A stretch of DNA of 8,657 nucleotides from Bdellovibrio sp. ZAP7 (GCA_943324165.2 CALPKO020000036.1:1-8657), one strand, 5' to 3'; positions 1-7,339 are shown, counted from the first letter of the stretch. The notes: generated by a model not told the origin, from the letters alone. A program made the numbers and translations.

Positions 1-24
1 ATAGAGTATTCTTGTTTAAGGGCG

Positions 25-56
25 TAAACCTATTTATTATTTTTTAAAAAAGCAAT
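25..56 (-). promoter_or_regulatory. possible Bacteroidota-type promoter reading out of the left edge
   Basis: On the minus strand, ATTG (53-56) is followed after a 20-base spacer by TAGGTTTA (25-32). This is one mismatch in each box from the Bacteroidota consensus (TTTG, 19-21 bases, TAnnTTTG). It would start a transcript around position 18-20 that leaves the window, so the gene it would serve cannot be seen. The surrounding 130 bases are very AT-rich, which makes chance matches common. Confidence 0.3.
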
Positions 57-130
57 TTTTTTCGAAACAAAAACTTAAAAATATATAAAATATAATGTTA
101 GTTTTCTAATTTTCATAGAAATAACTTCAA

Positions 131-1282
131 TCAATTAATGTTTTTTCTTTGAGCTTTCCACCATCTTTCTGGTATTTCCTGATTGCAAGCAGCCAAATAA
201 TCTTCATGTGAACATGGAAATAACGTATTTCTTTCTAGTTTATTATCTTTATTTGAAAAAAATTGTATTTCTATCCACCATCTTTCTGTTTTATCACTTT
301 TATAAAATACCAATTCTTCTTCCTCAGAAGTAACAATATACTTTACATAGTTGTCTTTGCTTCCAAAAGGAAATTCATTTGCTCGATATTGAATACCTTC
401 AATGAAATACCAAACTATTTCTGCAATCAAAACAGATTCTTGTGTTGAGGAATTATGATTAAATATCCCAAATAATGATACTTTATCACTTAAACCAGCA
501 TACCTCGATAAAGAACATATTTCTTTACCGTTAAAACCATTGGGGGCAAACTTAACAAAATTACCTGAATCACAAGACTTGACAGATGTTAAATCTAAAG
601 AAATTATATCTGCATCTCGAAATATTGGTTCCGAAATTGTAATGTTGCTGGATAAATCTCCTAAACGATAGATTTCGAAAAACAATTTTTCAATCAAATC
701 TGCTTCTTCTTGTGAATTAAAATAGGTCTGATAGCCCAAATTACTATAATTAAATAAATTATTCGGCTCATCAACCACGATTTTAGAAAGATAACAATTT
801 GAATTTATCTCTTCATCGTGCTTTCCAAAATCAAATTTGTTATCTATCGCAACTAAATTGACCATCTGTTCTAAATTATCAAAAGCGCGGTACATAGGAT
901 AGGTCAAATCTTGAGATCCTCCAATAATAATTGGAATTATTTTTTTCTTCAATAAACTTTCAACGACTTTTTCAAGAGCAAAATAAGTGTCTTTTAAATC
1001 ATTTCCGGCTAAAATATCGCCTAAATCAGCAATAGATGAATGCCAGTTTCCCGGATATAAACTATAAAAATCTTTTCGTATTGGATTTAAATCAACTTGC
1101 GCATTTGCCAACAAATCGCCTCTGTTTTCAAGAACACCAATAATTGCGATTTGAATTTTTTCTAAATCTGGAAATTCTTTTTCAGTATGAAAAACAACTT
1201 TTCTGCCCAGATGTTGAGATGAGAGGTTTTGAAGATGAGCTTGAATTTCTGAATTTACAGGTGATAAAAAATCGAATTCCAT
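131..1282 (-). CDS. arginase/formimidoylglutamase-family protein, probable non-catalytic member
   Basis: The 383-residue protein has the arginase/agmatinase/formimidoylglutamase (ureohydrolase) fold signature. True enzymes of this family bind two Mn ions and hydrolyse guanidino or formimino groups. The three metal motifs are recognisable but degraded. The GGDHS-like motif reads GGSQD (121-125), with Gln124 in place of the His ligand. The DAHxD motif reads DNKFD (147-151), keeping Asp147 and Asp151 but with Lys149 in place of His. The SxDxD motif reads SLDLT (228-232), keeping Asp230 but with Thr232 in place of Asp. Three of six ligands are thus absent. The block PNGF...RYAGLSDKV (247-268) matches what I recall of flavobacterial proteins labelled formimidoylglutamase (HutG). 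Residues from about 312 to 383 are an extension with two ERWW motifs. No hut genes are nearby. The ATG lies 3 bases after the topA stop, suggesting co-transcription and possible translational coupling. The family call is firm; catalytic activity is doubtful. Confidence 0.85.
   Translation of the reverse strand: MEFDFLSPVNSEIQAHLQNLSSQHLGRKVVFHTEKEFPDLEKIQIAIIGVLENRGDLLANAQVDLNPIRKDFYSLYPGNWHSSIADLGDILAGNDLKDTYFALEKVVESLLKKKIIPIIIGGSQDLTYPMYRAFDNLEQMVNLVAIDNKFDFGKHDEEINSNCYLSKIVVDEPNNLFNYSNLGYQTYFNSQEEADLIEKLFFEIYRLGDLSSNITISEPIFRDADIISLDLTSVKSCDSGNFVKFAPNGFNGKEICSLSRYAGLSDKVSLFGIFNHNSSTQESVLIAEIVWYFIEGIQYRANEFPFGSKDNYVKYIVTSEEEELVFYKSDKTERWWIEIQFFSNKDNKLERNTLFPCSHEDYLAACNQEIPERWWKAQRKNIN
158..288. 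repeat. 14-bp direct repeat inside the arginase-like gene
   Basis: The sequence CCACCATCTTTCTG occurs at 158-171 and again at 275-288, exactly 117 bases (39 codons) apart and in the same reading frame. On the minus strand both copies encode Glu-Arg-Trp-Trp, at residues 333-336 and 372-375. The identity covers codon third positions as well, although Trp has only one codon, so only Glu and Arg could have differed. Confidence 0.7.
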
Positions 1283-1285
1283 TTT

Positions 1286-3808
1286 TTATTTCTTTTTTGC
1301 AACTGGTTTCTTAGTAGCTGTCTTTTTTGTTCCAGCGGCTACTTTTTTTGCTGGAGCTTTCTTTGCAGGTGTTTTTTTAGCAATCATCTCTTGCACTTCG
1401 GCTAAAGTTAATTTTGAGGCATCAATATCTTTGCTAAGCTCAATTTTAATTTTTCCTTTGGTAATTTCACTTCTTCCCCAACGGGCTTTTTGAACCAAAA
1501 TACCTTCTTCTTCCCAATTATGAATTACTTTGTCTATATTTTTTTGTAGTTTATCTTCAATCAAATCTTCTACATCTTGTTGGGACAGGTTCTCAAAATT
1601 GTATTTTTTAGACACATTTATAAAAATATTGTTCCATTTGATAAACGGACCGAATCGACCTGTTCCTTTCTGAACCCCTTCTCCTTTATATATTGCTATT
1701 GGCGCATCTGCAAGTGCTTTTTCGTCAATCAATTCTTGCGCTCGAACCAAATCTACATTCAAAGGCTCCTCCCCTTTCGGTAAAGAAACAAATGCAGCCC
1801 CATGACGAATATATGGTCCGTAGCGCCCGTTTGAAACCTCAACTTCTTCTCCTTGATATTCGCCTAATTTTTTAGGCAGTAAAAACAAGTTTAGAACTTC
1901 TTCTAGAGTTATATTTCCAATATTTTGCTCGGCTAAAAGACTTGCAAATTTTTTGTCTTCATCATCTGGCGCACCAATTTGTGCCATCGGACCAAACTTT
2001 CCTAAACGAACTGATACTGGTCTTCCAGATTCAGGATGATTTCCCAAGATCCTTTCACCACTTTCCCTTTCAGCATTATCTTCTACATTCTTTACCGTTG
2101 GATGAAATTGATCATAAAATTCCTGCATCATCTTTGTCCAATCGATATTACCTTCGGCAATTTCGTCAAAATCTTGTTCAACTTTAGCTGTAAAATTATA
2201 ATCTAAAATGTTATTGAAATTTTTTACTAAAAAATCAGTCACAATATTTCCAATGTCTGTCGGAACTAATTTCCCTTTGTTAGAACCCGTCTTTTCGGTT
2301 AATATTTTATTTGAAACTTTATTTGACTCTAATTTAATCTGAGTATATTTTCTTTCAACACCATCTAAAGCACCTTTTTCGACATAACTCCTATTGATGA
2401 TGGTAGAAATGGTTGGCGCATAGGTTGAAGGCCGACCGATTCCTAATTCCTCCAATTTTTTAACCAAAGCAGCTTCTGTGTATCTTGCTGGCGGCTGAGA
2501 GAATCGTTCGGTGGCGGTAATATAATTATTAATCAATTTTTCATTGATTTTCATGGCTGGTAACATTCCTTCTTGTTCATCTTCGTCATCATCATTACCT
2601 TCTAAATAAACTTTTAGGAAACCTTCAAATTTGATTACTTCTCCAGAAGCGGTAAAAACATCTTGGTGATTATTGGCGACAATTTTAACGTTAGTACGTT
2701 CCAATTCTGCATCGCTCATTTGAGAGGCCAACGTTCTTTTCCAAATTAAATCATATAAACGTGCTTGATCTCGGTCAATATTTACGGTGTGTCTCGACAT
2801 GTCTGTTGGACGAATCGCCTCATGTGCTTCTTGCGCTCCTTTACTCTTATTTACGAAGGTGCGAGGTTTTGAATATTCTTTTCCATAAGAATGAATAATT
2901 TCTGCTTGCGCAGCATCCATTGCATCTTTAGAAAGGTTGACACTGTCGGTTCTCATGTAGGTAATCAATCCCGCTTCATACAAACGTTGCGCCAATTGCA
3001 TCGTAATTCCAACCGGAAAATACAATTTTCGTGCAGCTTCTTGCTGCAGAGTAGACGTTGTAAATGGTCCCGCAGGAAATTTTTTGGTAGGTTTAGTCTC
3101 TAAATCTGAAACTTTATAGGTTGAACCAATGTTTTTAGTTAAAAAATCTTCGGCTTCTTTTTTGGTGTTAAAATTCTTTGGTAATTTGGCTTTAAAAGCC
3201 CTTCCTGCCTCATTAACGAATTCTGCTACAACAGAATAAGTTCCAGAAGAATTAAAATTTTGAATATCTCTTTCTCTTTCTACAATCAAACGCACAGAAA
3301 CCGATTGTACGCGACCAGCAGAAAGTCCACCTTTTATTTTTCGCCACAAAACCGGGGACAGCTCATAACCAACAAGTCTGTCTAAAACGCGACGGGCTTG
3401 TTGGGCATTTACCAAATTGTAATCAATTTCTCTCGGATTGTCGATTGCTTTTAGAATGGCATTTTTAGTAATTTCGTGAAAAACGATTCGTTTTGTTTTA
3501 CTTTTAACAAGGTTCAATTCTTCCGACAAATGCCAAGAAATCGCTTCTCCTTCGCGGTCCTCATCGGAAGCTAGCCAAACCATATCGGCTTTTTTTGCTA
3601 GTCCCCTTAATTTAGTGACCAATGCTTTTTTATCGGCAGAAACTTCGTATTTAGGCTTGAAACCGTTCATTACATCAACACCAATTTCTTTAGAAGGCAA
3701 ATCTGCAATATGCCCATAGCTAGATTCTACTTGAAAATCTGCACCAAGAAATTTCTCAATTGTTTTTGCTTTTGCAGGTGACTCAACGATAACTAAATTC
3801 TTTGCCAT
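1286..3808 (-). CDS. topA: type IA DNA topoisomerase I (omega protein)
   Basis: TopA relaxes negatively supercoiled DNA by cutting and rejoining one strand through a 5'-phosphotyrosine link, using Mg2+. The start is the ATG giving MAKNLVIVESPAKAK (840 residues); a TTG 21 bases further upstream falls inside the -7 promoter box and is rejected. The Toprim domain occupies about residues 3-115, with Glu9 and the acidic motif DEDREGE (82-88). The SAGRVQSV motif lies at 163-170. The active-site Tyr284 is in LITYMRTDS (281-289). The C-terminal half, from about 595 to 790, has four degenerate repeats marked by KFGP (604-607), RYGP (662-665), RFGP (718-721) and RWGR (777-780), typical of the topoisomerase C-terminal repeat family. 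I see no cysteine anywhere, so the C4 zinc fingers of E. coli TopA are absent. The last 30 residues are a Lys/Ala/Pro/Thr tail that probably binds DNA nonspecifically. The gene is intact and is followed after 3 bases by the arginase-like gene. Confidence 0.97.
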   Translation of the reverse strand: MAKNLVIVESPAKAKTIEKFLGADFQVESSYGHIADLPSKEIGVDVMNGFKPKYEVSADKKALVTKLRGLAKKADMVWLASDEDREGEAISWHLSEELNLVKSKTKRIVFHEITKNAILKAIDNPREIDYNLVNAQQARRVLDRLVGYELSPVLWRKIKGGLSAGRVQSVSVRLIVERERDIQNFNSSGTYSVVAEFVNEAGRAFKAKLPKNFNTKKEAEDFLTKNIGSTYKVSDLETKPTKKFPAGPFTTSTLQQEAARKLYFPVGITMQLAQRLYEAGLITYMRTDSVNLSKDAMDAAQAEIIHSYGKEYSKPRTFVNKSKGAQEAHEAIRPTDMSRHTVNIDRDQARLYDLIWKRTLASQMSDAELERTNVKIVANNHQDVFTASGEVIKFEGFLKVYLEGNDDDEDEQEGMLPAMKINEKLINNYITATERFSQPPARYTEAALVKKLEELGIGRPSTYAPTISTIINRSYVEKGALDGVERKYTQIKLESNKVSNKILTEKTGSNKGKLVPTDIGNIVTDFLVKNFNNILDYNFTAKVEQDFDEIAEGNIDWTKMMQEFYDQFHPTVKNVEDNAERESGERILGNHPESGRPVSVRLGKFGPMAQIGAPDDEDKKFASLLAEQNIGNITLEEVLNLFLLPKKLGEYQGEEVEVSNGRYGPYIRHGAAFVSLPKGEEPLNVDLVRAQELIDEKALADAPIAIYKGEGVQKGTGRFGPFIKWNNIFINVSKKYNFENLSQQDVEDLIEDKLQKNIDKVIHNWEEEGILVQKARWGRSEITKGKIKIELSKDIDASKLTLAEVQEMIAKKTPAKKAPAKKVAAGTKKTATKKPVAKKK

Positions 3809-3826
3809 TTGTAATTTTTTCTGTGG

Positions 3827-3834
3827 CAAAAGTA
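3827..3834 (-). promoter_or_regulatory. topA promoter, -7 box
   Basis: The minus strand reads TACTTTTG, an exact match to the Bacteroidota -7 consensus TAnnTTTG. No good TTTG is visible at the expected -33 position; the nearest is CCTG (3853-3856). Transcription would begin near 3820, leaving a leader of only about 12 bases before the ATG ending at 3808. The box overlaps an upstream in-frame TTG, which argues against that codon being the start. Confidence 0.6.
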
Positions 3835-3904
3835 GGAGATTTTTTTTAAAAACAGGTTTTTGGTGAAATATTTGAGCGTTTTATTACAACCGTTATCATA
3901 AACT

Positions 3905-3927
3905 AAAGCTTATTTATCACAAGCTTT
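3905..3927. repeat. 7-bp perfect inverted repeat between topA and der
   Basis: AAAGCTT (3905-3911) and AAGCTTT (3921-3927) are perfect reverse complements around a 9-base spacer. The repeat sits mid-way in the divergent intergenic region, about 75-95 bases upstream of the topA -7 box and 115-135 bases upstream of the der -33 box. There is no T tract on either side, so it is not a terminator. It could be a protein-binding site or a chance palindrome. Confidence 0.4.
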
Positions 3928-4041
3928 GGAATTTATAGTTATGTTTTGATTTTTAAAAAACATCCTTTAAATGCTTGTTATAAAATTATATACCAAAATA
4001 CTTCTAGCGTAATTCTGATTAAAAATTAAGAAAAAATAATC

Positions 4042-4074
4042 TTTGTACTATCGCATTTTTTATAACTACCTTTG
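4042..4074 (+). promoter_or_regulatory. der promoter, complete -33 and -7 boxes
   Basis: TTTG (4042-4045), a 21-base spacer and TACCTTTG (4067-4074) form a full match to the Bacteroidota housekeeping promoter. Transcription would begin around 4080, giving a leader of about 15-17 A-rich bases before the ATG at 4097. This is the best promoter in the window. It overlaps an in-frame TTG at 4043, ruling that out as the start. Confidence 0.75.
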
Positions 4075-4096
4075 CAAAATAGTAGAAAATAGAATT

Positions 4097-5407
4097 ATGA
4101 ATAATATTGTCGCCATTGTAGGAAGACCAAACGTCGGGAAATCAACACTTTTTAATCGTTTGATTCAAAGAAGGGAAGCGATTGTAGATTCGGTTTCGGG
4201 TGTTACTCGAGACAGAAATTACGGAAAAAGTGAATGGAATGGAAAAGAATTTTCAGTAATCGATACAGGTGGATACATACGTGGTTCAGACGATGTTTTT
4301 GAAGCAGAAATCCGAAAACAAGTGGAATTGGCGATTGACGAAGCTGATGTTATTATTTTTGTGGTAGATGTTGAAGAAGGAATTACGCCAATGGATGATG
4401 CCGTTGCAAAGCTTTTACGCAAAGTTACAAAACCTGTATTATTGGCAGTAAACAAAGTTGACAATGCGATGCGAGAAAAAGACGCCATCGAATTTTATAA
4501 TTTAGGATTAGGAGAATATTTCACTTTTGCAAGTATTTCAGGAAGTGGAACTGGCGATTTATTAGATGCCTTAATTGACGCTTTTCCAATAAAACCAGAA
4601 CCAACTCAAGATGAAATTGCTTTACCAAGATTTGCAGTTGTTGGTCGTCCAAATGCTGGAAAGTCAAGTTTTATAAATGCTTTGATTGGCAAAGACCGTT
4701 ATATTGTTACCGATATAGCTGGTACAACACGCGATGCAATTGATACCAAATTCGACCGTTTCGGATTTGAATTCAATCTAGTAGACACCGCTGGAATTCG
4801 TCGAAAAGCAAAAGTTAAAGAAGATTTAGAATTTTATTCGGTAATGCGATCTGTGCGAGCAATCGAACATGCAGATATTTGCCTTTTAATTATTGATGCA
4901 ACAAGAGGTTTTGAAGGTCAAGACCAAAGTATTTTTTGGTTGGCAGAAAAAAACCGAAAAGGGGTCGTAATTTTAGTAAACAAATGGGATTTAGTCGAAA
5001 AAGACACTATGTCAACACGAGATTACGAAGAAAAAATCCGAAAAGAATTGATGCCTTTTACAGACGTGCCTATTTTGTTTGTTTCGGCATTAACGAAACA
5101 ACGTTTGTTAAAAGCTTTGGAGACTACCGTTCAAGTTTTTGAAAACAGAAAACAGAGAATTCCAACTTCAAAATTCAATGATTATATGTTGAAAGTAATT
5201 GAAGGTTATCCACCACCAGCATTAAAAGGAAAATATGTAAAAATAAAATATTGCATGCAGTTGCCTACGCCCACACCCCAGTTTGTGTTTTTTGCCAATT
5301 TGCCACAATATGTGAAAGAAGCTTACAAAAGGTTTTTAGAAAATAAAATCAGAGAAAACTGGGATTTTTCTGGAGTTCCGATTGATATTTATATCCGCGA
5401 GAAATAA
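4097..5407 (+). CDS. der: ribosome-associated GTPase Der (EngA)
   Basis: Der is an essential GTPase with two tandem G domains, acting in the cytoplasm in late assembly of the 50S ribosomal subunit. The start is the ATG giving [16 protein letters not shown] (436 residues, normal for the family). An upstream in-frame TTG at 4043 lies in the promoter. The first G domain has GRPNVGKS (9-16), the switch Thr38, DTGG (56-59) and NKVD (119-122). The second has GRPNAGKS (183-190), Thr210 and Thr211, DTAG (230-233), NKWD (295-298) and SAL (330-332). From about 350 a KH-like domain follows, containing YPPP (371-374) and the [11 protein letters not shown] segment (391-401) usual in Der. All nucleotide-binding motifs are intact. 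The gene has its own promoter and is monocistronic, ending 18 bases before a terminator hairpin. Nothing in it looks unusual. Confidence 0.97.
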   Translation: MNNIVAIVGRPNVGKSTLFNRLIQRREAIVDSVSGVTRDRNYGKSEWNGKEFSVIDTGGYIRGSDDVFEAEIRKQVELAIDEADVIIFVVDVEEGITPMDDAVAKLLRKVTKPVLLAVNKVDNAMREKDAIEFYNLGLGEYFTFASISGSGTGDLLDALIDAFPIKPEPTQDEIALPRFAVVGRPNAGKSSFINALIGKDRYIVTDIAGTTRDAIDTKFDRFGFEFNLVDTAGIRRKAKVKEDLEFYSVMRSVRAIEHADICLLIIDATRGFEGQDQSIFWLAEKNRKGVVILVNKWDLVEKDTMSTRDYEEKIRKELMPFTDVPILFVSALTKQRLLKALETTVQVFENRKQRIPTSKFNDYMLKVIEGYPPPALKGKYVKIKYCMQLPTPTPQFVFFANLPQYVKEAYKRFLENKIRENWDFSGVPIDIYIREK

Positions 5408-5424
5408 CATTGATTGCTTAAAAT

Positions 5425-5488
5425 AAAAACTATTTTTTGAAAATTACAATCTAAAAAGAGGTTGAGATTTTTTCAAAAAATAGTTTTT
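5425..5488. terminator. bidirectional intrinsic terminator between der and the membrane-protein gene
   Basis: The arms 5425-5443 (AAAAACTATTTTTTGAAAA) and 5470-5488 are perfect reverse complements over 19 bp. The 26-base centre can form a further 5-bp stem, AATCT (5448-5452) with AGATT (5465-5469), around a 12-base loop. The plus strand ends in seven T (5484-5490) and the minus strand in five T followed by ATTT. It lies between convergent genes and can stop transcripts from both sides. The stem is almost all A-T, as is common in low-GC Flavobacteriia. Confidence 0.85.
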
Positions 5489-5565
5489 TTGTTTATCCAG
5501 AATTAGAAAGTAAATGAAATCAGAATTCCTTCGACTAATTAAACTGTTCTAAATTAAAAATCAAT

Positions 5566-5579
5566 TGCTTTTTAAAGCA
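5566..5579 (-). terminator. small palindrome just after the membrane-protein gene
   Basis: TGCTTTTTAAAGCA is a near-perfect palindrome starting 6 bases beyond the stop codon of the minus-strand gene. It can form a 5-bp stem with a 4-base loop, and on the minus strand it is followed within a few bases by a run of five T. It may be a first weak terminator ahead of the larger hairpin at 5425-5488, or a chance pairing. Confidence 0.3.
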
Positions 5580-5584
5580 CTTTG

Positions 5585-7219
5585 CTACTTCTTCTTCAAA
5601 CTACTGTTTTCAAAACTAGACACATCAATCACTTCTTCCAAGTCTATGTCAAAAGATATTTTAACGCTATCTCCAGCCATAGTTACAGGCAATTGATTGG
5701 AAAGTTGCGAAGAGCCCACAAAAATATTTGGATAATCTTTTACTTTAAAATAATAGAAGCTATTTCCGTTTTTTACATCATTTTGAATTCTCGTAACAAC
5801 GGTTTTTAACACTTTTTTGGATGATGAAATACTATTAGCGTTGATTTTATTGTCGGCCATGTTGTAAACGTTTTTATAAGCCATCAAAGTTTCACGCATT
5901 GTGTTTCCCACACCAACAATGGTGTAATCCGAAATAGCAACCATCGCAAACATTTTTACCAAACCGCCATCGTCTTTCAATGTCATTACATAAGTCGGAA
6001 TATTATTGATGTTATACGGAATAGGCAATGACGCTTTGTACCCTTTTTCCTGCACTTTCCCTTGGGCTGAACTTTGTGCCGCAAACTCTGTTGCCCCACC
6101 TTGTTTGTAGAAAGTAGTGGCTTTGGTTCTCGTATCTACCAAAACAAAACCAACTGCTGACTCGTCTTTTCCAACAGAAGTTAATCCGGTATACCAATAC
6201 GATTTGTGATTTTCACCGTAAACCAGCGTCAATCCTTCCGTAATTTGGAGTTTATTAGCATTAGAAAAATTCCAGTATCCATGCACATATTCGCCCCAAT
6301 CATTCAATTGATCTTCTATGAAACTTATGGGCTGAATGCGGTCTACCCAAAGCGGAGTGTTTGCAATTGCATATTCTTTAATTGCGCCAGATTGGGCATC
6401 AACTATCAAAACACCAGTTGCATCATTACCACCAAAACCAATTTTTTTCTCAAATTTAGTAACTACCCAAAACGGATTTCCTGTATCGTCGATTTCGAAA
6501 CTAAAATCAGCCAAACCTGTGGTTTCATAACCATTAAAATATAAATGCCTGTGAATGTTGCTTTGAAAAAAAGCATTTTCTTGAAACTTGATTTTGATGT
6601 TTTTGTCGCCAATGTTTTGAACCAATTTTACATCGCGCTCGTTGGTTGCAGAAACCATTACATATCCTGCGGTACCTTCTTTATTGTTTAGCCATTTAAA
6701 AAAACCAGAATGCAAAAGTGGTGCAACCCAATACAAATCGTTGTTTACCTTTTGAATGCAAAAATCACCTAACTCAACTTGACTTCCCAAAGCAGGTTGC
6801 GAACCAAGGATTTTCTCTCCTAAGAGATGCGCCAAATCTTCATCAACCACACGAATTTCGTCAATAGAAATCGGGGCAATATGATTTGATATTTTCTCGC
6901 CATTTTCAACTTTTCCAATCAGTTTTTGATACGACTCGCTTCTAAACATTGGTAAACTTGTTAGTAAAGGAAGGATAAAAAGATAAGCCAAAACAACTAA
7001 ACCCGCAATAAAAAACAAACGATTGGGTTTTGAAATCACTTTTACTTTTTGGTAATTTTGATAAAATTCCATTTTTGTAAAAATAAAAACACCAAATAAA
7101 ATCCAAATTAAAATTAAAATCGGAAGTTGTTTAAAACCGTAGTTCAAGACCGGTAAACCAATATACATCAACAAAAAACCTGACGCTAGGAATATTAAAA
7201 TGGAGAATATTTTTTTCAT
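5585..7219 (-). CDS. uncharacterised membrane protein with large extracytoplasmic domain
   Basis: I do not recognise a named family. The ATG start gives MKKIFSILIF and 544 residues; an in-frame TTG 21 bases upstream overlaps a promoter-like element and is less likely. Three hydrophobic helices lie near residues 4-24, 31-48 and 67-90. The loop at 49-66 is rich in Lys, so the positive-inside rule places it in the cytoplasm and residues 91-544 outside the inner membrane. That domain has conserved-looking segments: YWVAPLLHSGFFKWL (163-177) followed by GYVMVSAT (185-192), GVLIVDAQSG (269-278), TPLWVDRIQP (288-297), NDWGEYVHGYWNF (306-318), GFVLVDTRT (357-365) and IPTYVMTLKDDGG (407-419). The two xVLxVDxxxG-type strands recall a repeated beta fold. 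From memory, similar long proteins occur in Firmicutes without assigned function. I see no protease, transporter or kinase motif. It is monocistronic and divergent from fabD. Confidence 0.8.
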   Translation of the reverse strand: MKKIFSILIFLASGFLLMYIGLPVLNYGFKQLPILILIWILFGVFIFTKMEFYQNYQKVKVISKPNRLFFIAGLVVLAYLFILPLLTSLPMFRSESYQKLIGKVENGEKISNHIAPISIDEIRVVDEDLAHLLGEKILGSQPALGSQVELGDFCIQKVNNDLYWVAPLLHSGFFKWLNNKEGTAGYVMVSATNERDVKLVQNIGDKNIKIKFQENAFFQSNIHRHLYFNGYETTGLADFSFEIDDTGNPFWVVTKFEKKIGFGGNDATGVLIVDAQSGAIKEYAIANTPLWVDRIQPISFIEDQLNDWGEYVHGYWNFSNANKLQITEGLTLVYGENHKSYWYTGLTSVGKDESAVGFVLVDTRTKATTFYKQGGATEFAAQSSAQGKVQEKGYKASLPIPYNINNIPTYVMTLKDDGGLVKMFAMVAISDYTIVGVGNTMRETLMAYKNVYNMADNKINANSISSSKKVLKTVVTRIQNDVKNGNSFYYFKVKDYPNIFVGSSQLSNQLPVTMAGDSVKISFDIDLEEVIDVSSFENSSLKKK

Positions 7220-7237
7220 AATGCTAAATTTAATTTT

Positions 7238-7245
7238 CAATGTTA
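7238..7245 (-). promoter_or_regulatory. candidate -7 box for the membrane-protein gene
   Basis: The minus strand reads TAACATTG, one mismatch from TAnnTTTG, placed so that transcription would start about 12 bases before the ATG ending at 7219. That spacing matches the topA and der leaders. No convincing -33 box is visible, so this is a weak call. Confidence 0.35.
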
Positions 7246-7331
7246 GTCATAATATTTTAAAAATGTTACAGATTTTATTGATTGCTGTTTAATCTATTTT
7301 TTTTTTAAATTAACGAATGGACAAAAAATGC

Positions 7332-7339
7332 TATTTTTG
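7332..7339 (+). promoter_or_regulatory. fabD promoter, -7 box
   Basis: TATTTTTG matches TAnnTTTG exactly. Transcription would begin near 7345, giving a leader of about 32 bases. The -33 region is AT-rich without a clear TTTG. The box lies downstream of an in-frame ATG at 7317, so a transcript from here could not use that codon. This supports the ATG at 7377 as the fabD start. Confidence 0.5.

Noticed and set aside
3809..3829. Upstream in-frame TTG start for topA adding seven residues
   Set aside because: The TTG is part of the TACTTTTG promoter box, and the family begins with the Toprim strand right after the MAK start.
3905..3927. Inverted repeat as a terminator or riboswitch
   Set aside because: No T tract follows on either strand, and it lies upstream of both promoters, so it would not be in either leader.
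4043..4096. Upstream in-frame TTG start for der adding 18 residues
   Set aside because: It overlaps the -33 box, and the extra residues lie before the predicted transcription start; Der normally begins directly with the first G domain.
4219..4488. Minus-strand open frame of 89 codons inside der
   Set aside because: Ser/Thr-rich antisense shadow of the first G domain; no promoter or homology recognised.
6206..6544. Plus-strand open frame of 112 codons inside the membrane-protein gene
   Set aside because: It is opposite a long coherent gene, and its translation has no recognisable domain or consistent start context.
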